Source of the DNA: Deltaproteobacteria bacterium
Lineage (GTDB): Bacteria > Myxococcota_A > Polyangia > Haliangiales > Haliangiaceae
Direction of reading: 5' to 3'
Assembly: GCA_025353585.1 (NCBI GenBank)
Contig: JANXOM010000138.1
Coordinates: forward strand, 1-61,873
DNA: 61,873 bases
The notes beneath the pieces are model-generated. The model ran no database searches, was not told the origin of the DNA, and saw nothing but the letters and a program-made list of their open reading frames with translations. Shown here piece by piece: positions 16,342 through 24,775 of this stretch; positions within the stretch are counted from its first letter, which is position 1, and each line of letters starts with the position of its first letter. The position numbers were made by a program, and so were the translations under genes.

Positions 16342-19300
16342 CTACCCGCTCGCGTAGGTCAGGTTCCGCGCGTCCCATCGCAAGGCGTCGGCGCTGTCGA
16401 AGTCGAGGTCGCGCACGGCGGCCTTGATCGGCCGGTAGCCATCGGTCTGCGGCAGATCGGCGACCACGCGGATCCGCCGCGGCCGCGCATATTCCGGTAG
16501 CGTCGCCACCGCCGCCGACAAGGCTTCCACATTCACCGCGCCCCTCACCACGATCGCGGCGACCGGATACCGGAGCGTGCCGCCGGCCTCGGGATCGGGC
16601 CGGCCCACCGCCACGCACGACACCACGCCGGGGCACGCGTAGAGCGCGTCCTCGATCATCGTCGACGGCACCATGCCGCGCTTCGTCTGGATCGTCTGCC
16701 CCTGCCGGTCGACGAACCAGTAATCGCCGCTGACATCGACGCGGAACAGATCACCCGTGACGAACCACGTGTCGCCCGGCTCGAACGCGTCGCGGATGAG
16801 CCGCCGCGGATCGATGTGCGCCACGTCCGCGCCCGCGCGCGCCGACATCTTTGCGACGAGCATGCCGGGCTCGTCGAGCCGCGCGTGCACCAGGTGGGCA
16901 TGCCCGTCGCGCACCAGCTCGTCGGCCGTGAAGTCCCACGCCGCGATCGCCACGTCGGGGCTCCCCGGCAGCGGCCGCCCGACCGAGCCGACCTTCTTGC
17001 CCGCCGCGTTCGCGAGAACCACGTGGGCCTCGGTCGACGCGTACAGCTCCACGATCGACGTGCCCCCGAACCGCTCGACGAGCCGCTTCCACACGTCGAC
17101 GCGCATGCCGCTGCCCGCGAACAGCCGCACCGGATGGTTCGCCTCGCCGACGGTGCGCGGCGCGTCCACGAGCCGGCGGCACAGATCGCCCGCGTAGAAC
17201 ACGACGCTCGCGCCGTACCGCCGCACCTCGTCCCACAGCGTGGCCGGCTCGAAGTTGCTCGCGAGGGCGAGGCGCGCGCCGCCGACCAGCGCGCTGCCGA
17301 CGGCGACGAGCGTGCCCGACGGGTGGTGCAGCGGGAGGCAGCAGTACACGGTGTCGAGCGTGGTCAGCGTCGTGGCGGCGGCCGCGCCGAGCGCCGAGAA
17401 GGCCCAGCGGCGGTTCGTGATCCGCTGCGCGCGCGGCTCGTCGTAGGCGTACGCGGTGCCCTGGGTCCCAGTGATAAAAACCATGGCGAGGTCCCGGGCG
17501 CGGCCGGCGTCGGGCTCGTACCAGGCGGGCAGCACGACAGCGGCCGGGTCGATTGCCTCGAGATCGACGACGCCCTCGGGCAGCGTGCGCGGCTGCCCGG
17601 GCTGCCACGGCACCTCGCCCACGCCTCCGAGCACGAGCACTGGACCGGTGTGGGTCGCGCGCGCGCGCGCCGCCGCGTCGGGGTCCGCGATTAGCACCTC
17701 GACCTCGCCGAGGGCCAGCGCGCGCGGCAGCACCGCATCTGACAGCGTCGGCGATAGCAGCACCGCGACGGCGCCGAGGCGCCCGAGCGCCGTCACGAGT
17801 GAGAGGTGGCTCGGTCGTGACTTCATCATCACGCCCACGCGCTGGCCGCTGCGCACGCCGCTCGCGAGGAGCCCGCGCACCACGGCGTCGACGCGCCGGT
17901 TCGCCTCGGCGTACGTGAACGCGCGCCCGCGGAAGAGAAAGAATGTCTTGTCGCCGATCTTGGCCGCTTGCTCGGCGAGCGTCTTGCTCGGCGAGATGAC
18001 CGTGTCGTCGCGCAGCCTGCGCAGCCGCTGCAGCCGCGGGAGCTGCCAGCGCGCGTGGTCGAGATAGCTGCCGAGGTCCTCGGACAGCTCGCCGAAGCGA
18101 TCGAGCGCGGCCTTCGCCGTCTTGTGGGCGAGCTCGCGCGCGAGCTCGAGCGCGCTCTCGTCGTGCTCGGTGCCGCTGTCGTCGTCGTCATCGTCATGGT
18201 CGCGCTCGGCACGCGCTGGCTTCGCGAACGCCTCGTGCGCGATCGTCCCGCGCACGTCGATCGCCGGCTCCGGCAGCGCCCCCGTGCCCTCGCGCCACTT
18301 CATCCACGCGATCACGCTCGGCCACGTGACGGTGAGCGCCGTCGACCCGACGACGAGCCCGAAGTGGCCCGCGCGCAGCGGCACTTCGTACATCTGCCGC
18401 ACCTTCGGCGCCGCGCGCCGGATGCCGCGCACGGACGCCGGTCGGCCCATCTCGTCCCGACTGCCGACGAAGTAGAGGATCGGGCACTCGAGATCGGCGA
18501 GCGTCGTGGTGTGGCCGTCGACCACGAAGCCGCCGCTCGCCATGCGGTTGCCGACGATGACCTCGTCGACGAACTTGCGGAACGCCGGACCGGGCCACGC
18601 CACGAACCCCTCGCCGCCGAGAAAGAGGCGCTTCGCCTCGCGCTTCTCCAGCGCCTTGCGGTCGTGCAGGTTCTTCACGAAGTCGAGGAGCTGCATCGCC
18701 TCCTTCTTCGCCGACAGCACCTTGAAGCCGGTCGCGAGCAGCTTGCCGGGCAAGCTCTCGATGTGCGCGAGCGGCCACGTCAGCGCGCCGCGGAGCCCCG
18801 CGACGAGCCGCTCGGTCACGTCCTCGTCCACGGCGAGCTGGCGGTGGAGATCGACCGGGCTCCCCATCGTGACGAGCGACGCGAGGTGCGGATCGCGGCC
18901 CTCGCGGCTGAGGAACGCCGCGGCCTGGTAGGCGAACATGCCGCCCTGCGAGTAGCCGGCGACGTGGACCTCGCGGCCCGTCAGCTGCCACGTGCGCGTG
19001 ATCGCGTCGACGACGGCGCGGATGTGATCGTCGAGCGTGCGGCTCGTGCCGCCCTCCTCGTGCTCGGGCGCGCCGAAGTCGCACAGCCACACGTCCACGC
19101 CCGCGCGCGCGAGGACCGCGATCGCGCTGACGTCGGGCGAGATGTCGTAGACCTCGGAGGCCACCATCAGCGGCGGGATCAGGAGCAGCGGAGCCACCGG
19201 CGCGCCGGCGTCGGTCGCGCGCGTGTAGCGGCGGAGCCGGTAGACGCGCTCCTCGTGCAACACCTCGAACGGCGCGCTGTACGCCGCCGTCAGGCGACCG

Positions 19301-19407
19301 GCGCGTGCGATCTCGAGCGCGTTGGCCCATGCGAGGCCGAGGCGCCGCACGCGCTTCGCCCAGCGCACCTGACGGCGACGGCGATCGGTCGGGCTCGGCG
19401 AGGCCAC
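16342..19407 (-). CDS. PHA-synthase-like alpha/beta hydrolase fused to AMP-forming acyl ligase
   Basis: A 1021-residue cytoplasmic fusion. Residues about 40-390 follow the PhaC/PHA-depolymerase type of alpha/beta hydrolase, with VDVWLCDFG and the nucleophile box GYSQGG (about 152). Serine replaces the cysteine of true PHA synthases. An acidic linker (about 410-430) leads to an adenylate-forming domain: TGTQGT (degenerate A3 motif, about 645), SIVELYASTEA (about 785), WFVTGDLFR (about 882) and the candidate catalytic lysine in YRPIKAAV (about 994). The pair could activate and transfer or hydrolyse acyl chains; the substrate is unknown. The GTG start lies 11 nt after the FHA regulator stop, so the two are probably cotranscribed. 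Confidence 0.75.
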   Translation of the reverse strand: MASPSPTDRRRRQVRWAKRVRRLGLAWANALEIARAGRLTAAYSAPFEVLHEERVYRLRRYTRATDAGAPVAPLLLIPPLMVASEVYDISPDVSAIAVLARAGVDVWLCDFGAPEHEEGGTSRTLDDHIRAVVDAITRTWQLTGREVHVAGYSQGGMFAYQAAAFLSREGRDPHLASLVTMGSPVDLHRQLAVDEDVTERLVAGLRGALTWPLAHIESLPGKLLATGFKVLSAKKEAMQLLDFVKNLHDRKALEKREAKRLFLGGEGFVAWPGPAFRKFVDEVIVGNRMASGGFVVDGHTTTLADLECPILYFVGSRDEMGRPASVRGIRRAAPKVRQMYEVPLRAGHFGLVVGSTALTVTWPSVIAWMKWREGTGALPEPAIDVRGTIAHEAFAKPARAERDHDDDDDDSGTEHDESALELARELAHKTAKAALDRFGELSEDLGSYLDHARWQLPRLQRLRRLRDDTVISPSKTLAEQAAKIGDKTFFLFRGRAFTYAEANRRVDAVVRGLLASGVRSGQRVGVMMKSRPSHLSLVTALGRLGAVAVLLSPTLSDAVLPRALALGEVEVLIADPDAAARARATHTGPVLVLGGVGEVPWQPGQPRTLPEGVVDLEAIDPAAVVLPAWYEPDAGRARDLAMVFITGTQGTAYAYDEPRAQRITNRRWAFSALGAAAATTLTTLDTVYCCLPLHHPSGTLVAVGSALVGGARLALASNFEPATLWDEVRRYGASVVFYAGDLCRRLVDAPRTVGEANHPVRLFAGSGMRVDVWKRLVERFGGTSIVELYASTEAHVVLANAAGKKVGSVGRPLPGSPDVAIAAWDFTADELVRDGHAHLVHARLDEPGMLVAKMSARAGADVAHIDPRRLIRDAFEPGDTWFVTGDLFRVDVSGDYWFVDRQGQTIQTKRGMVPSTMIEDALYACPGVVSCVAVGRPDPEAGGTLRYPVAAIVVRGAVNVEALSAAVATLPEYARPRRIRVVADLPQTDGYRPIKAAVRDLDFDSADALRWDARNLTYASG

Positions 19408-19418
19408 GCGCGTGTGCT

Positions 19419-20228
19419 CTAGCCCGGCTCGCCGGCGAGGCGGTAGCCCACGCCGCGCTTGCTCTCGATCAGATCATCGGCCGCGACGGTCGACAGCTTG
19501 CGGCGCACGCGGTGCACGAGCTCGCGGACGTTCTCGCTGTCAGCCTGGACCGAGCGGAACGACAGCGCATCGGCGATCTCGTGCCACGCGACGTACGCGA
19601 GCTCGGCGTCGGAGACGGTGCGGCGGCGCTCGACGAGGAGCTGCAGCAGGCCGAACTCCATCGCCGCGAGCTCGATCGACGCCTCGCCGAGGCGGAGCAC
19701 GCCGCCGTCGACGCGCTGGCGCAGATCGAGGAGGTGGCCGCGCGGCGTGGTGACCTTTGCGCTGAACACGAGCTCGTCACGCCGGGTCGGCGCGGTGCGA
19801 CCGGAGCCGCGAGGCGCGTCCATCTTCGGCAACACCTCGGGCCAGAAGTAGAGCTTCACGTCGCCCAGGCGGATGGTCGCGCCCTTGGCGAGCGCGGTGT
19901 CCGTGATGCGCGTGCCGTCGACTTCGGTGCCGTTGCGGCTCGAGCTGTCGACGAGCTTCCACGCGTTGTCGGCGTGGCTGAAGGTCGCGTGGTCGCTCGA
20001 GACGGATGCATGCAGCACCGCGATCTCGACCTTGGGATCGCGTCCGACCTTGCTGCCGCTCGCGACGGCGTGCGCGCAGCCCCACGCGTCGATCAGCGAG
20101 GCGATGCCTCCCTGAACGCGCGAGAAGATCTGCTCGCTCGTGATGCCGGGCGAGGCGATCGCAACGCCATGCGCCGTGCAAAGAACCCCGATCGAACGGG
20201 GTGAGGAACACATCACGCACGGAACCAT
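19419..20228 (-). CDS. FHA-domain / OmpR-type winged-helix regulator
   Basis: A cytoplasmic protein of about 269 residues. An FHA domain at about 60-125 shows the phosphothreonine-binding pattern (GRDPKVEIAV, SSDHATFS, DSSSRNGTEVDG). A winged-helix OmpR/PhoB-type C-terminal domain (about 180-266) has ELAAMEFGLLQLLVE, ENVRELVHRVRRKL and KRGVGYRL. This is a receiver-less transcription factor that would read a phosphorylated Ser/Thr partner, perhaps the kinase encoded upstream at 20749-22551. The start is uncertain: ATG at 20228 or 20213, or a TTG at 20264 preceded by TAGTCT. It heads the operon with the hydrolase/ligase fusion. Confidence 0.78.
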   Translation of the reverse strand: MVPCVMCSSPRSIGVLCTAHGVAIASPGITSEQIFSRVQGGIASLIDAWGCAHAVASGSKVGRDPKVEIAVLHASVSSDHATFSHADNAWKLVDSSSRNGTEVDGTRITDTALAKGATIRLGDVKLYFWPEVLPKMDAPRGSGRTAPTRRDELVFSAKVTTPRGHLLDLRQRVDGGVLRLGEASIELAAMEFGLLQLLVERRRTVSDAELAYVAWHEIADALSFRSVQADSENVRELVHRVRRKLSTVAADDLIESKRGVGYRLAGEPG

Positions 20229-20264
20229 GAACGCAACAATCGCCGACGTCGCGCGCGGGAGCAA

Positions 20265-20748
20265 GCCACGCGAGAGACTAGAAGATTCCACCCACCGTGA
20301 CACCGAGTGTGCGCTCGCGCCCGATCCAGGAAATGAGTGTGCTATCACGCTCATATGCTCTCCGAGCGATGAGCGTTTTCCCCGGGGCCGCCACGCCAGA
20401 CTCCGGATCTGGCGCCGGATGCGCGTGCTGACAATACCGAGCGCGAAGCCCCCGACAGCCTCGCCGTCAGCGCGGCGGAGAGATCGCCACTCCGGTCGTC
20501 TGCATGATTGTCAGGTTCGTCGAGGAGGCCGGCGGCGATGCCACCGACCACGGCGCGGAGCCTCGTACAGGCCATCACGATCTTCGGCCGATGAGGCGAC
20601 CAGTCGACGCGCGGGCGAGCGCGCAACGGGGCCGGCGTCGTGGCTCATTCTGGAGAAGCACCCGACCGCCGGCAGGTGGGCCGGCCGACCACGCCGGCCG
20701 CGATCGCCTCGTCGGCTGTTGCCGAGGAACACGACGGAGCGCGCGGCA
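20265..20748. other. intergenic stretch without convincing genes
   Basis: About 480 bp. Small frames on either strand show no recognisable domain and mixed codon use. A 14-bp match (GCCGGCCGCGATCG) occurs at about 20695 and again at the 3' end of the kinase gene near 20757, suggesting a partial duplication. The promoter of the FHA gene is expected here, but no clear boxes were found. Confidence 0.5.
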
Positions 20749-22551
20749 TCACTTGCCGGCCGCGATCGCGTCGCGGCGAATCCCCAGGAGCACCGCGGAG
20801 GTCTCGGCGCGCTGCGCAGCCGGTTGCCCCATCGCGAAGCCGAGCTGGATCCGGCGGTACCGGCCCCAGAGGTCGCGTGCGGCGTCGATGCCCTTGGCCT
20901 TCTGGAGCGCGGTGAGGTCGTCGCCGACCGACGAATAGAGCTTCGCGAGCGCGCCGGCGGTGACCTCGACGGGCGGCGCGGGCACCGGACGGGCCACCGG
21001 GTGGGGGACCGGCACCGGCACCGGGACCGGCGTCGGCGTCGGTGTCGGCAGCGTCGGCGTCGGGGCGTCGGGCGTGGGGGGCACCGGTGCGGGCGTGAGG
21101 GCGACGGGTGTCGGGGCGACGGGCGTCGGGATGGCCGCGCTCTGGGCGTGCACGGAGTGCGCGACCGGCATCGGCGCGACGGGATGCGCGACCGGCGTCG
21201 GGGTGAGCGGCGTGGGCGTGGGCGGCGTCGGTGTCGGCGTCACCCGCATCGCGACCGGCGGAGGCGTCGGTGCAGACGACGAATCCAGCTTGCTGCGTCC
21301 GTTCACGACGACCAGCGCCACGCCGATCCCGAGGGCCGCCGCCACGCCGACCGCGACGAACAGCGGGGCGCGCGAGCTCCGCGCCGGCGGAGCATCGGCC
21401 GCGGCCTCGGTGGTGGCGTAGGCGAGCGGCTTCGTCATCTCGGTGTCGAGGCGGCGCGGCACCACCAGCGCTCCAGGCGCGCGCGGCGTCGGGGAGCGCG
21501 GGGGCGCCGGCGGAACAGGGTCGGGCGCGGGCGTGCCGAGCGTCGCCATCTCGTCCGTGGCCCCGGTCAGATCCGGCTCGACCGCTCGCATCGGGATCGG
21601 CGCGGTGACGTTCGGGACGCGCGCGTCCGGCGGCACGGCGAGCTCGCGCGCCGCGGCGTCGGGATCCAGCGTGATGAGGTCGAGCAGCTCCCGCGCGGCC
21701 TTCGCCGTCGCTGGCCGGTCATCGCGGCGCTTCTCCATCAGCCGGCGCGCGAACGCCTCGAGCAGCGGATCCACCTCGAGGAACGGCACGCGCCGCGCGA
21801 TCGGTGGCGGATCGAGCAAGAGGTTCGCGCGCGCGACCTCGGCGCCGCTGCCGTCGAACGGCAGCTTCCCGCACAGCATCTCGTAAATGATGATCCCCAG
21901 CGCGAACAGGTCGATCCGGTGATCGATCGGATCGGCGACCGCCTGCTCGGGTGCCATGTAGTGCGGCGTGCCGAGCACGAGGCCGTTCGTCGTCAGCCGG
22001 CCGGGCGCGCCCGCGGAGTCGCCGGCCTCGCGGAGGATCGCGATGCCGAAGTCGACGATGCGCGGCACCTCCTCGCCGTGACTGTCGTGCTCGACGATCA
22101 CGTTCTCCGGCTTGAAGTCGCGGTGGATCAGCCCCTGCTCGTGAGCGTGGTAGAGGCCGTCGAGCATTTGCCGCGTCAGGTTGATGACGCGCGCGGCCGG
22201 CATCGGCGCCTCGGACAGGAGCCCTGCGAGATCGCGGCCCTCGGCGAAGTCCATCACCAGATAGCGCCGACCGTGCGTCTCGCCGACATCGACGACGCCG
22301 ATCAGGTTCGGGTGCCGCAGGCGCCCGGCCAGCTCGGCCTCGCGCTCGAAGCGCTCCGCGATCTTGTCGTCATCGAGGAGGCGCGCGTGCAGGATCTTCA
22401 CGGCGAACGGCCGCCCGACCTTGACGTGCTTCGCGCGGTAGACGGCGCCCATCGCCCCTTCGCCGAGGCGATGCTCGATCTGGTAACGGCTCGCGAGGAC
22501 CTCGCCGATCAGCGGGTCGGCGGGCGGCTTGTCTTCGCGCGCTGCGCTCAA
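20749..22551 (-). CDS. transmembrane Ser/Thr protein kinase (PknB type)
   Basis: A 600-residue kinase. The catalytic domain spans about 20-290, with glycine loop LGEGAMGAVYRA, AVKI lysine, HRDFKPENVIV catalytic loop, DFGIA and YMAPEQ. A linker leads to a single membrane helix (about 390-415), so the kinase is cytoplasmic and the C-terminal part outside. The outer segment starts with a Pro/Thr/Val repeat region of about 100 residues (TPTPTPVPVP style) and ends in a small helical domain. The TTG start overlaps the stop of the upstream secreted protein (TTGA), giving translational coupling. The secreted partner may act as its ligand or sensor. All catalytic motifs are present. Confidence 0.88.
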   Translation of the reverse strand: MSAAREDKPPADPLIGEVLASRYQIEHRLGEGAMGAVYRAKHVKVGRPFAVKILHARLLDDDKIAERFEREAELAGRLRHPNLIGVVDVGETHGRRYLVMDFAEGRDLAGLLSEAPMPAARVINLTRQMLDGLYHAHEQGLIHRDFKPENVIVEHDSHGEEVPRIVDFGIAILREAGDSAGAPGRLTTNGLVLGTPHYMAPEQAVADPIDHRIDLFALGIIIYEMLCGKLPFDGSGAEVARANLLLDPPPIARRVPFLEVDPLLEAFARRLMEKRRDDRPATAKAARELLDLITLDPDAAARELAVPPDARVPNVTAPIPMRAVEPDLTGATDEMATLGTPAPDPVPPAPPRSPTPRAPGALVVPRRLDTEMTKPLAYATTEAAADAPPARSSRAPLFVAVGVAAALGIGVALVVVNGRSKLDSSSAPTPPPVAMRVTPTPTPPTPTPLTPTPVAHPVAPMPVAHSVHAQSAAIPTPVAPTPVALTPAPVPPTPDAPTPTLPTPTPTPVPVPVPVPHPVARPVPAPPVEVTAGALAKLYSSVGDDLTALQKAKGIDAARDLWGRYRRIQLGFAMGQPAAQRAETSAVLLGIRRDAIAAGK

Positions 22552-23399
22552 AAATGCCCGAAGGCGGACACCGCCGCGCCGTCCGAGGTCGGCGTCACGA
22601 CGAAGTGAGGCTCCTCGCCCGATGTCGCGAAGAACACGCTCGCCGCGATCGCGCCGCCGATCGCGATGGCCCACCCGGCGTCCGCGGCGTAGCCGAGATG
22701 CCGGATCGTGTCGCGCTTGCTGTCGTCGCACGTGTCGGGGCTCGCGTCGCAGCGGTTGTACTTGCTGCGCGTCGAGAGGCCGAAGCCGAGCCCCACCCCC
22801 ACGCCCACGAGCGCGACGCCGGCGGAGATCAGCGCCGACGTGGTGACGTGCCGCGGCTTGCCGCCGGCCTGGTTCACCGAGATGCTGTTGCCCGACCGCT
22901 GCTTGGGGCGGATGGGCGCGTCGGGGAGGAGGCCGTGCGCGGCGGCCCCGAACCGCTGGCGCGCCTCGCCAATCGACGTGATGTCGACGGCCGGGCGGGC
23001 CGCGGAGTGCCCGCTCGCGGGTTCGATCCACGTGGTGTCGATCTGGATCGAGCCGCCCGCGCCGCTGTCCACCATGACGACGAACAGCAGCTGCGAGGCG
23101 CCGGTCCGCTTCGCGACATCCGCGACGCACGCCGGTGTCGTCACGCAGTCGGGCGGCACGCCCTCGGGCGGCAGCGCGCGCCGCACCTCGAGGCCGCCCG
23201 CCGCTTCGATCTCGAGCTCTCCGGCGAGGGCCGCCGCGAGGTCCTGGGTGAGCGCGTCGACGCGGGCCGGCTCCATGTTCACGGCCACGCCGGGGACGAC
23301 CGCGACCTTGATCCGCGGCGCCGCCGTGTCAGCGCCGGCGACGCGTCCCGCGACGACGAGGAACCCGAGGCTCGCAACGATCCCAAGCGTACGGCTCAT
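22548..23399 (-). CDS. secreted kinase-partner protein with C-terminal membrane segments
   Basis: A 283-residue protein with a Sec signal (about 1-22). Residues about 28-130 form a FlgO/TolB-N-like alpha/beta domain (IKVAVVPG, then RRALPPEGVPPDC, CVADVAKRTGASQLLFVVM) common in myxobacterial gene neighbourhoods with kinases. Two glycine-rich hydrophobic stretches follow (about 183-205 and 240-260) with a Cys-containing loop between. The ATG at 23399 has TAAGAT 8 nt upstream, supporting this start. Its stop overlaps the kinase start, so the two form one unit. Function is not established; a role in signal input to the kinase is inference. Confidence 0.7.
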   Translation of the reverse strand: MSRTLGIVASLGFLVVAGRVAGADTAAPRIKVAVVPGVAVNMEPARVDALTQDLAAALAGELEIEAAGGLEVRRALPPEGVPPDCVTTPACVADVAKRTGASQLLFVVMVDSGAGGSIQIDTTWIEPASGHSAARPAVDITSIGEARQRFGAAAHGLLPDAPIRPKQRSGNSISVNQAGGKPRHVTTSALISAGVALVGVGVGLGFGLSTRSKYNRCDASPDTCDDSKRDTIRHLGYAADAGWAIAIGGAIAASVFFATSGEEPHFVVTPTSDGAAVSAFGHF

Positions 23400-23407
23400 C
23401 AGCAGGG

Positions 23408-23413
23408 ATCTTA
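23408..23413 (-). promoter_or_regulatory. -10-like TAAGAT of the kinase operon
   Basis: TAAGAT lies 8 nt before the ATG at 23399; a leaderless transcript of the two-gene kinase operon is predicted. Confidence 0.45.
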
Positions 23414-23473
23414 GTCTGCGCCGCCACGCCGATCCACCGCCCCACAACCGCTCGAAGCAAACTCACCGCCGAC

Positions 23474-24100
23474 TCACGGCGACAGGCGCTTCTTGTCCTT
23501 ACCTGGGAGGTCCTTCCCCTTGCCGCCCTTATCTTTGCCCCACAGTCGCTGGCGCTTGCCGTTCCGGTTGAACTGCATCGCATAGACGACGCCTGCGATC
23601 GCGGAGAGCGGCATGACCACGAACATGATCGGCATGAGGAGCACGGACGGCAGGATCTTGCTCGCGAGCGTGGCGAAGGCGAGCCACGCGACCGACGCAG
23701 GGATCGCCTCGCGAAACGAGCCCGCGTAGAGCCAGCCAAACGGGCCGAGGACGAGCGACGCGAGGCCGGACTTGACCCAGGACTTCTCGCCCTGGCCGGG
23801 CGTCTTCGCGAGCTCCTTGTGGACCCGGTTCGCCTTGCTCGCGAGCTCGAGCGCGCCGCCGAGGTCGGAGCTGCTGCCGTCGTCGTCGTCGTCGTCGGCC
23901 ACTCGCGTCGTGGACTTGCGCTTGACCAGGGCCTGCTCGCGCGCGGCGTGCTCGGCTTTTTCGGCCTGCTGCGCGGCCCGCGACTCCCGGAGCTTCGAGA
24001 GCGCGGCTTCCTTGCGCGACCGCTGAGCGTCCGCGTCGGCCTTCACCTCTGCTTCGAGGGCGGCCAGCCGCTCCATCAGCGCCGCGTCGTCTTCGGCCAC
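23474..24100 (-). CDS. hypothetical protein: coiled coil plus membrane segments
   Basis: A 208-residue protein. The N-terminal third is a charged helix, probably coiled coil (MERLAALEAEVKADADAQRS, then AEKAEHAAREQAL). An acidic run of six Asp precedes a conserved-looking segment, then two to three hydrophobic helices (about 120-185), ending in a Lys/Gly-rich basic tail. Function not recognised; a membrane-anchored scaffold is possible. The GTG at 24100 is chosen since it begins at the charged helix; an in-frame ATG 24 nt downstream is an alternative. It is divergent from the small lipoprotein gene with 15 bp between starts. Confidence 0.6.
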   Translation of the reverse strand: MAEDDAALMERLAALEAEVKADADAQRSRKEAALSKLRESRAAQQAEKAEHAAREQALVKRKSTTRVADDDDDDGSSSDLGGALELASKANRVHKELAKTPGQGEKSWVKSGLASLVLGPFGWLYAGSFREAIPASVAWLAFATLASKILPSVLLMPIMFVVMPLSAIAGVVYAMQFNRNGKRQRLWGKDKGGKGKDLPGKDKKRLSP

Positions 24101-24115
24101 GGGTTGGACTATGGC

Positions 24116-24469
24116 ATGATCACCGAGGTGCTGCTGCTCCGAGCCTTCGCTGTCGCCGCCGCGCTCGCCGTGGCGGTCGGAGCGTGTGGCGGGGGACAGC
24201 GGCCCGAGGGCGACGACGAGCCGACGACGGCGGCCGAGAAGCAGCGCCGCGAGTTCAAGACCAAGGGCGACACCGGCGGCGGCAAGTGGGGCGGGTGGCG
24301 TTACCAGGGTGAGCGCGACGATTGCTTCTTTGTCGTGGGCAGAAAGTGCTTCAAGACGGAGAAGACCGCGTGCAATGCGGCGAAGTGCAAGGCGCCGGCG
24401 GCGTGCAAGATCACGGGCGGAGGACCGGCCTCGGTCAGCTGCGACAAGGCCATCGCGGATAGCAAGTAG
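24116..24469 (+). CDS. small Cys-rich lipoprotein
   Basis: A 117-residue protein with a lipoprotein signal (lipobox VGAC, about residue 24) followed by a Gly linker. The mature part has a charged segment and a compact Cys-rich domain with about six cysteines (DDCFFVVGRKCFKTEKTAC, then AAKCKAPAACK), which suggests disulfide bonding outside the cytoplasm. Not recognised as a known family. It shares a very short divergent intergenic region with the coiled-coil membrane protein gene, so coordinated expression is possible. Confidence 0.6.
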   Translation: MITEVLLLRAFAVAAALAVAVGACGGGQRPEGDDEPTTAAEKQRREFKTKGDTGGGKWGGWRYQGERDDCFFVVGRKCFKTEKTACNAAKCKAPAACKITGGGPASVSCDKAIADSK

Positions 24470-24529
24470 CTCGCGGGTTGCGGCTGGCGGTCGCGGTCGC
24501 CTCGCGGTCAGTGCCACATGAAAGTCCAG

Positions 24530-24674
24530 GGGGACGGTGTCACACCTGTCAACCCGGCCGTTTTATAAACTCCAGTAGTTCTCGATGTTTAAGTGGGGAC
24601 GGTGTAACACCTGTCCGGGTCCGCGCGACGTGCGTGAGCCGCCCGCTTTTTCTCGGCGAGGTCGAGCGCGATGC
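24530..24674. repeat. REP-like element, copy B
   Basis: The core (24530-24618) begins GGGGACGGTGTCACACC and ends with a second GGGGACGGTGTAACACC, flanking about 45 bp. It aligns with copy A at 15981 with few differences, and the flanking GTGAGCCGCC and CTCGGCGAGG motifs are shared in the same order. It lies about 100 bp after the 3' end of a minus-strand gene. Between 24675 and 24775 only GC-rich simple repeats (CGCCGGT-like) are seen. Confidence 0.65.
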
Positions 24675-24775
24675 TCGTCGAGGGCGCGCTGACCGACCCG
24701 GCCAGCGCGGCCCTGCTCTTACAGGGGTGCGGCTCCGGGTCCGGCACCCGGTCGCCGGTCGCCGGTCTCCGCCCG

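Noticed and set aside
20351..20626. Small minus-strand frame (91 codons) in the gap upstream of the FHA gene
   Set aside because: Only the first half has high third-position GC, no domain or start signal is evident, and it could not be told from chance.
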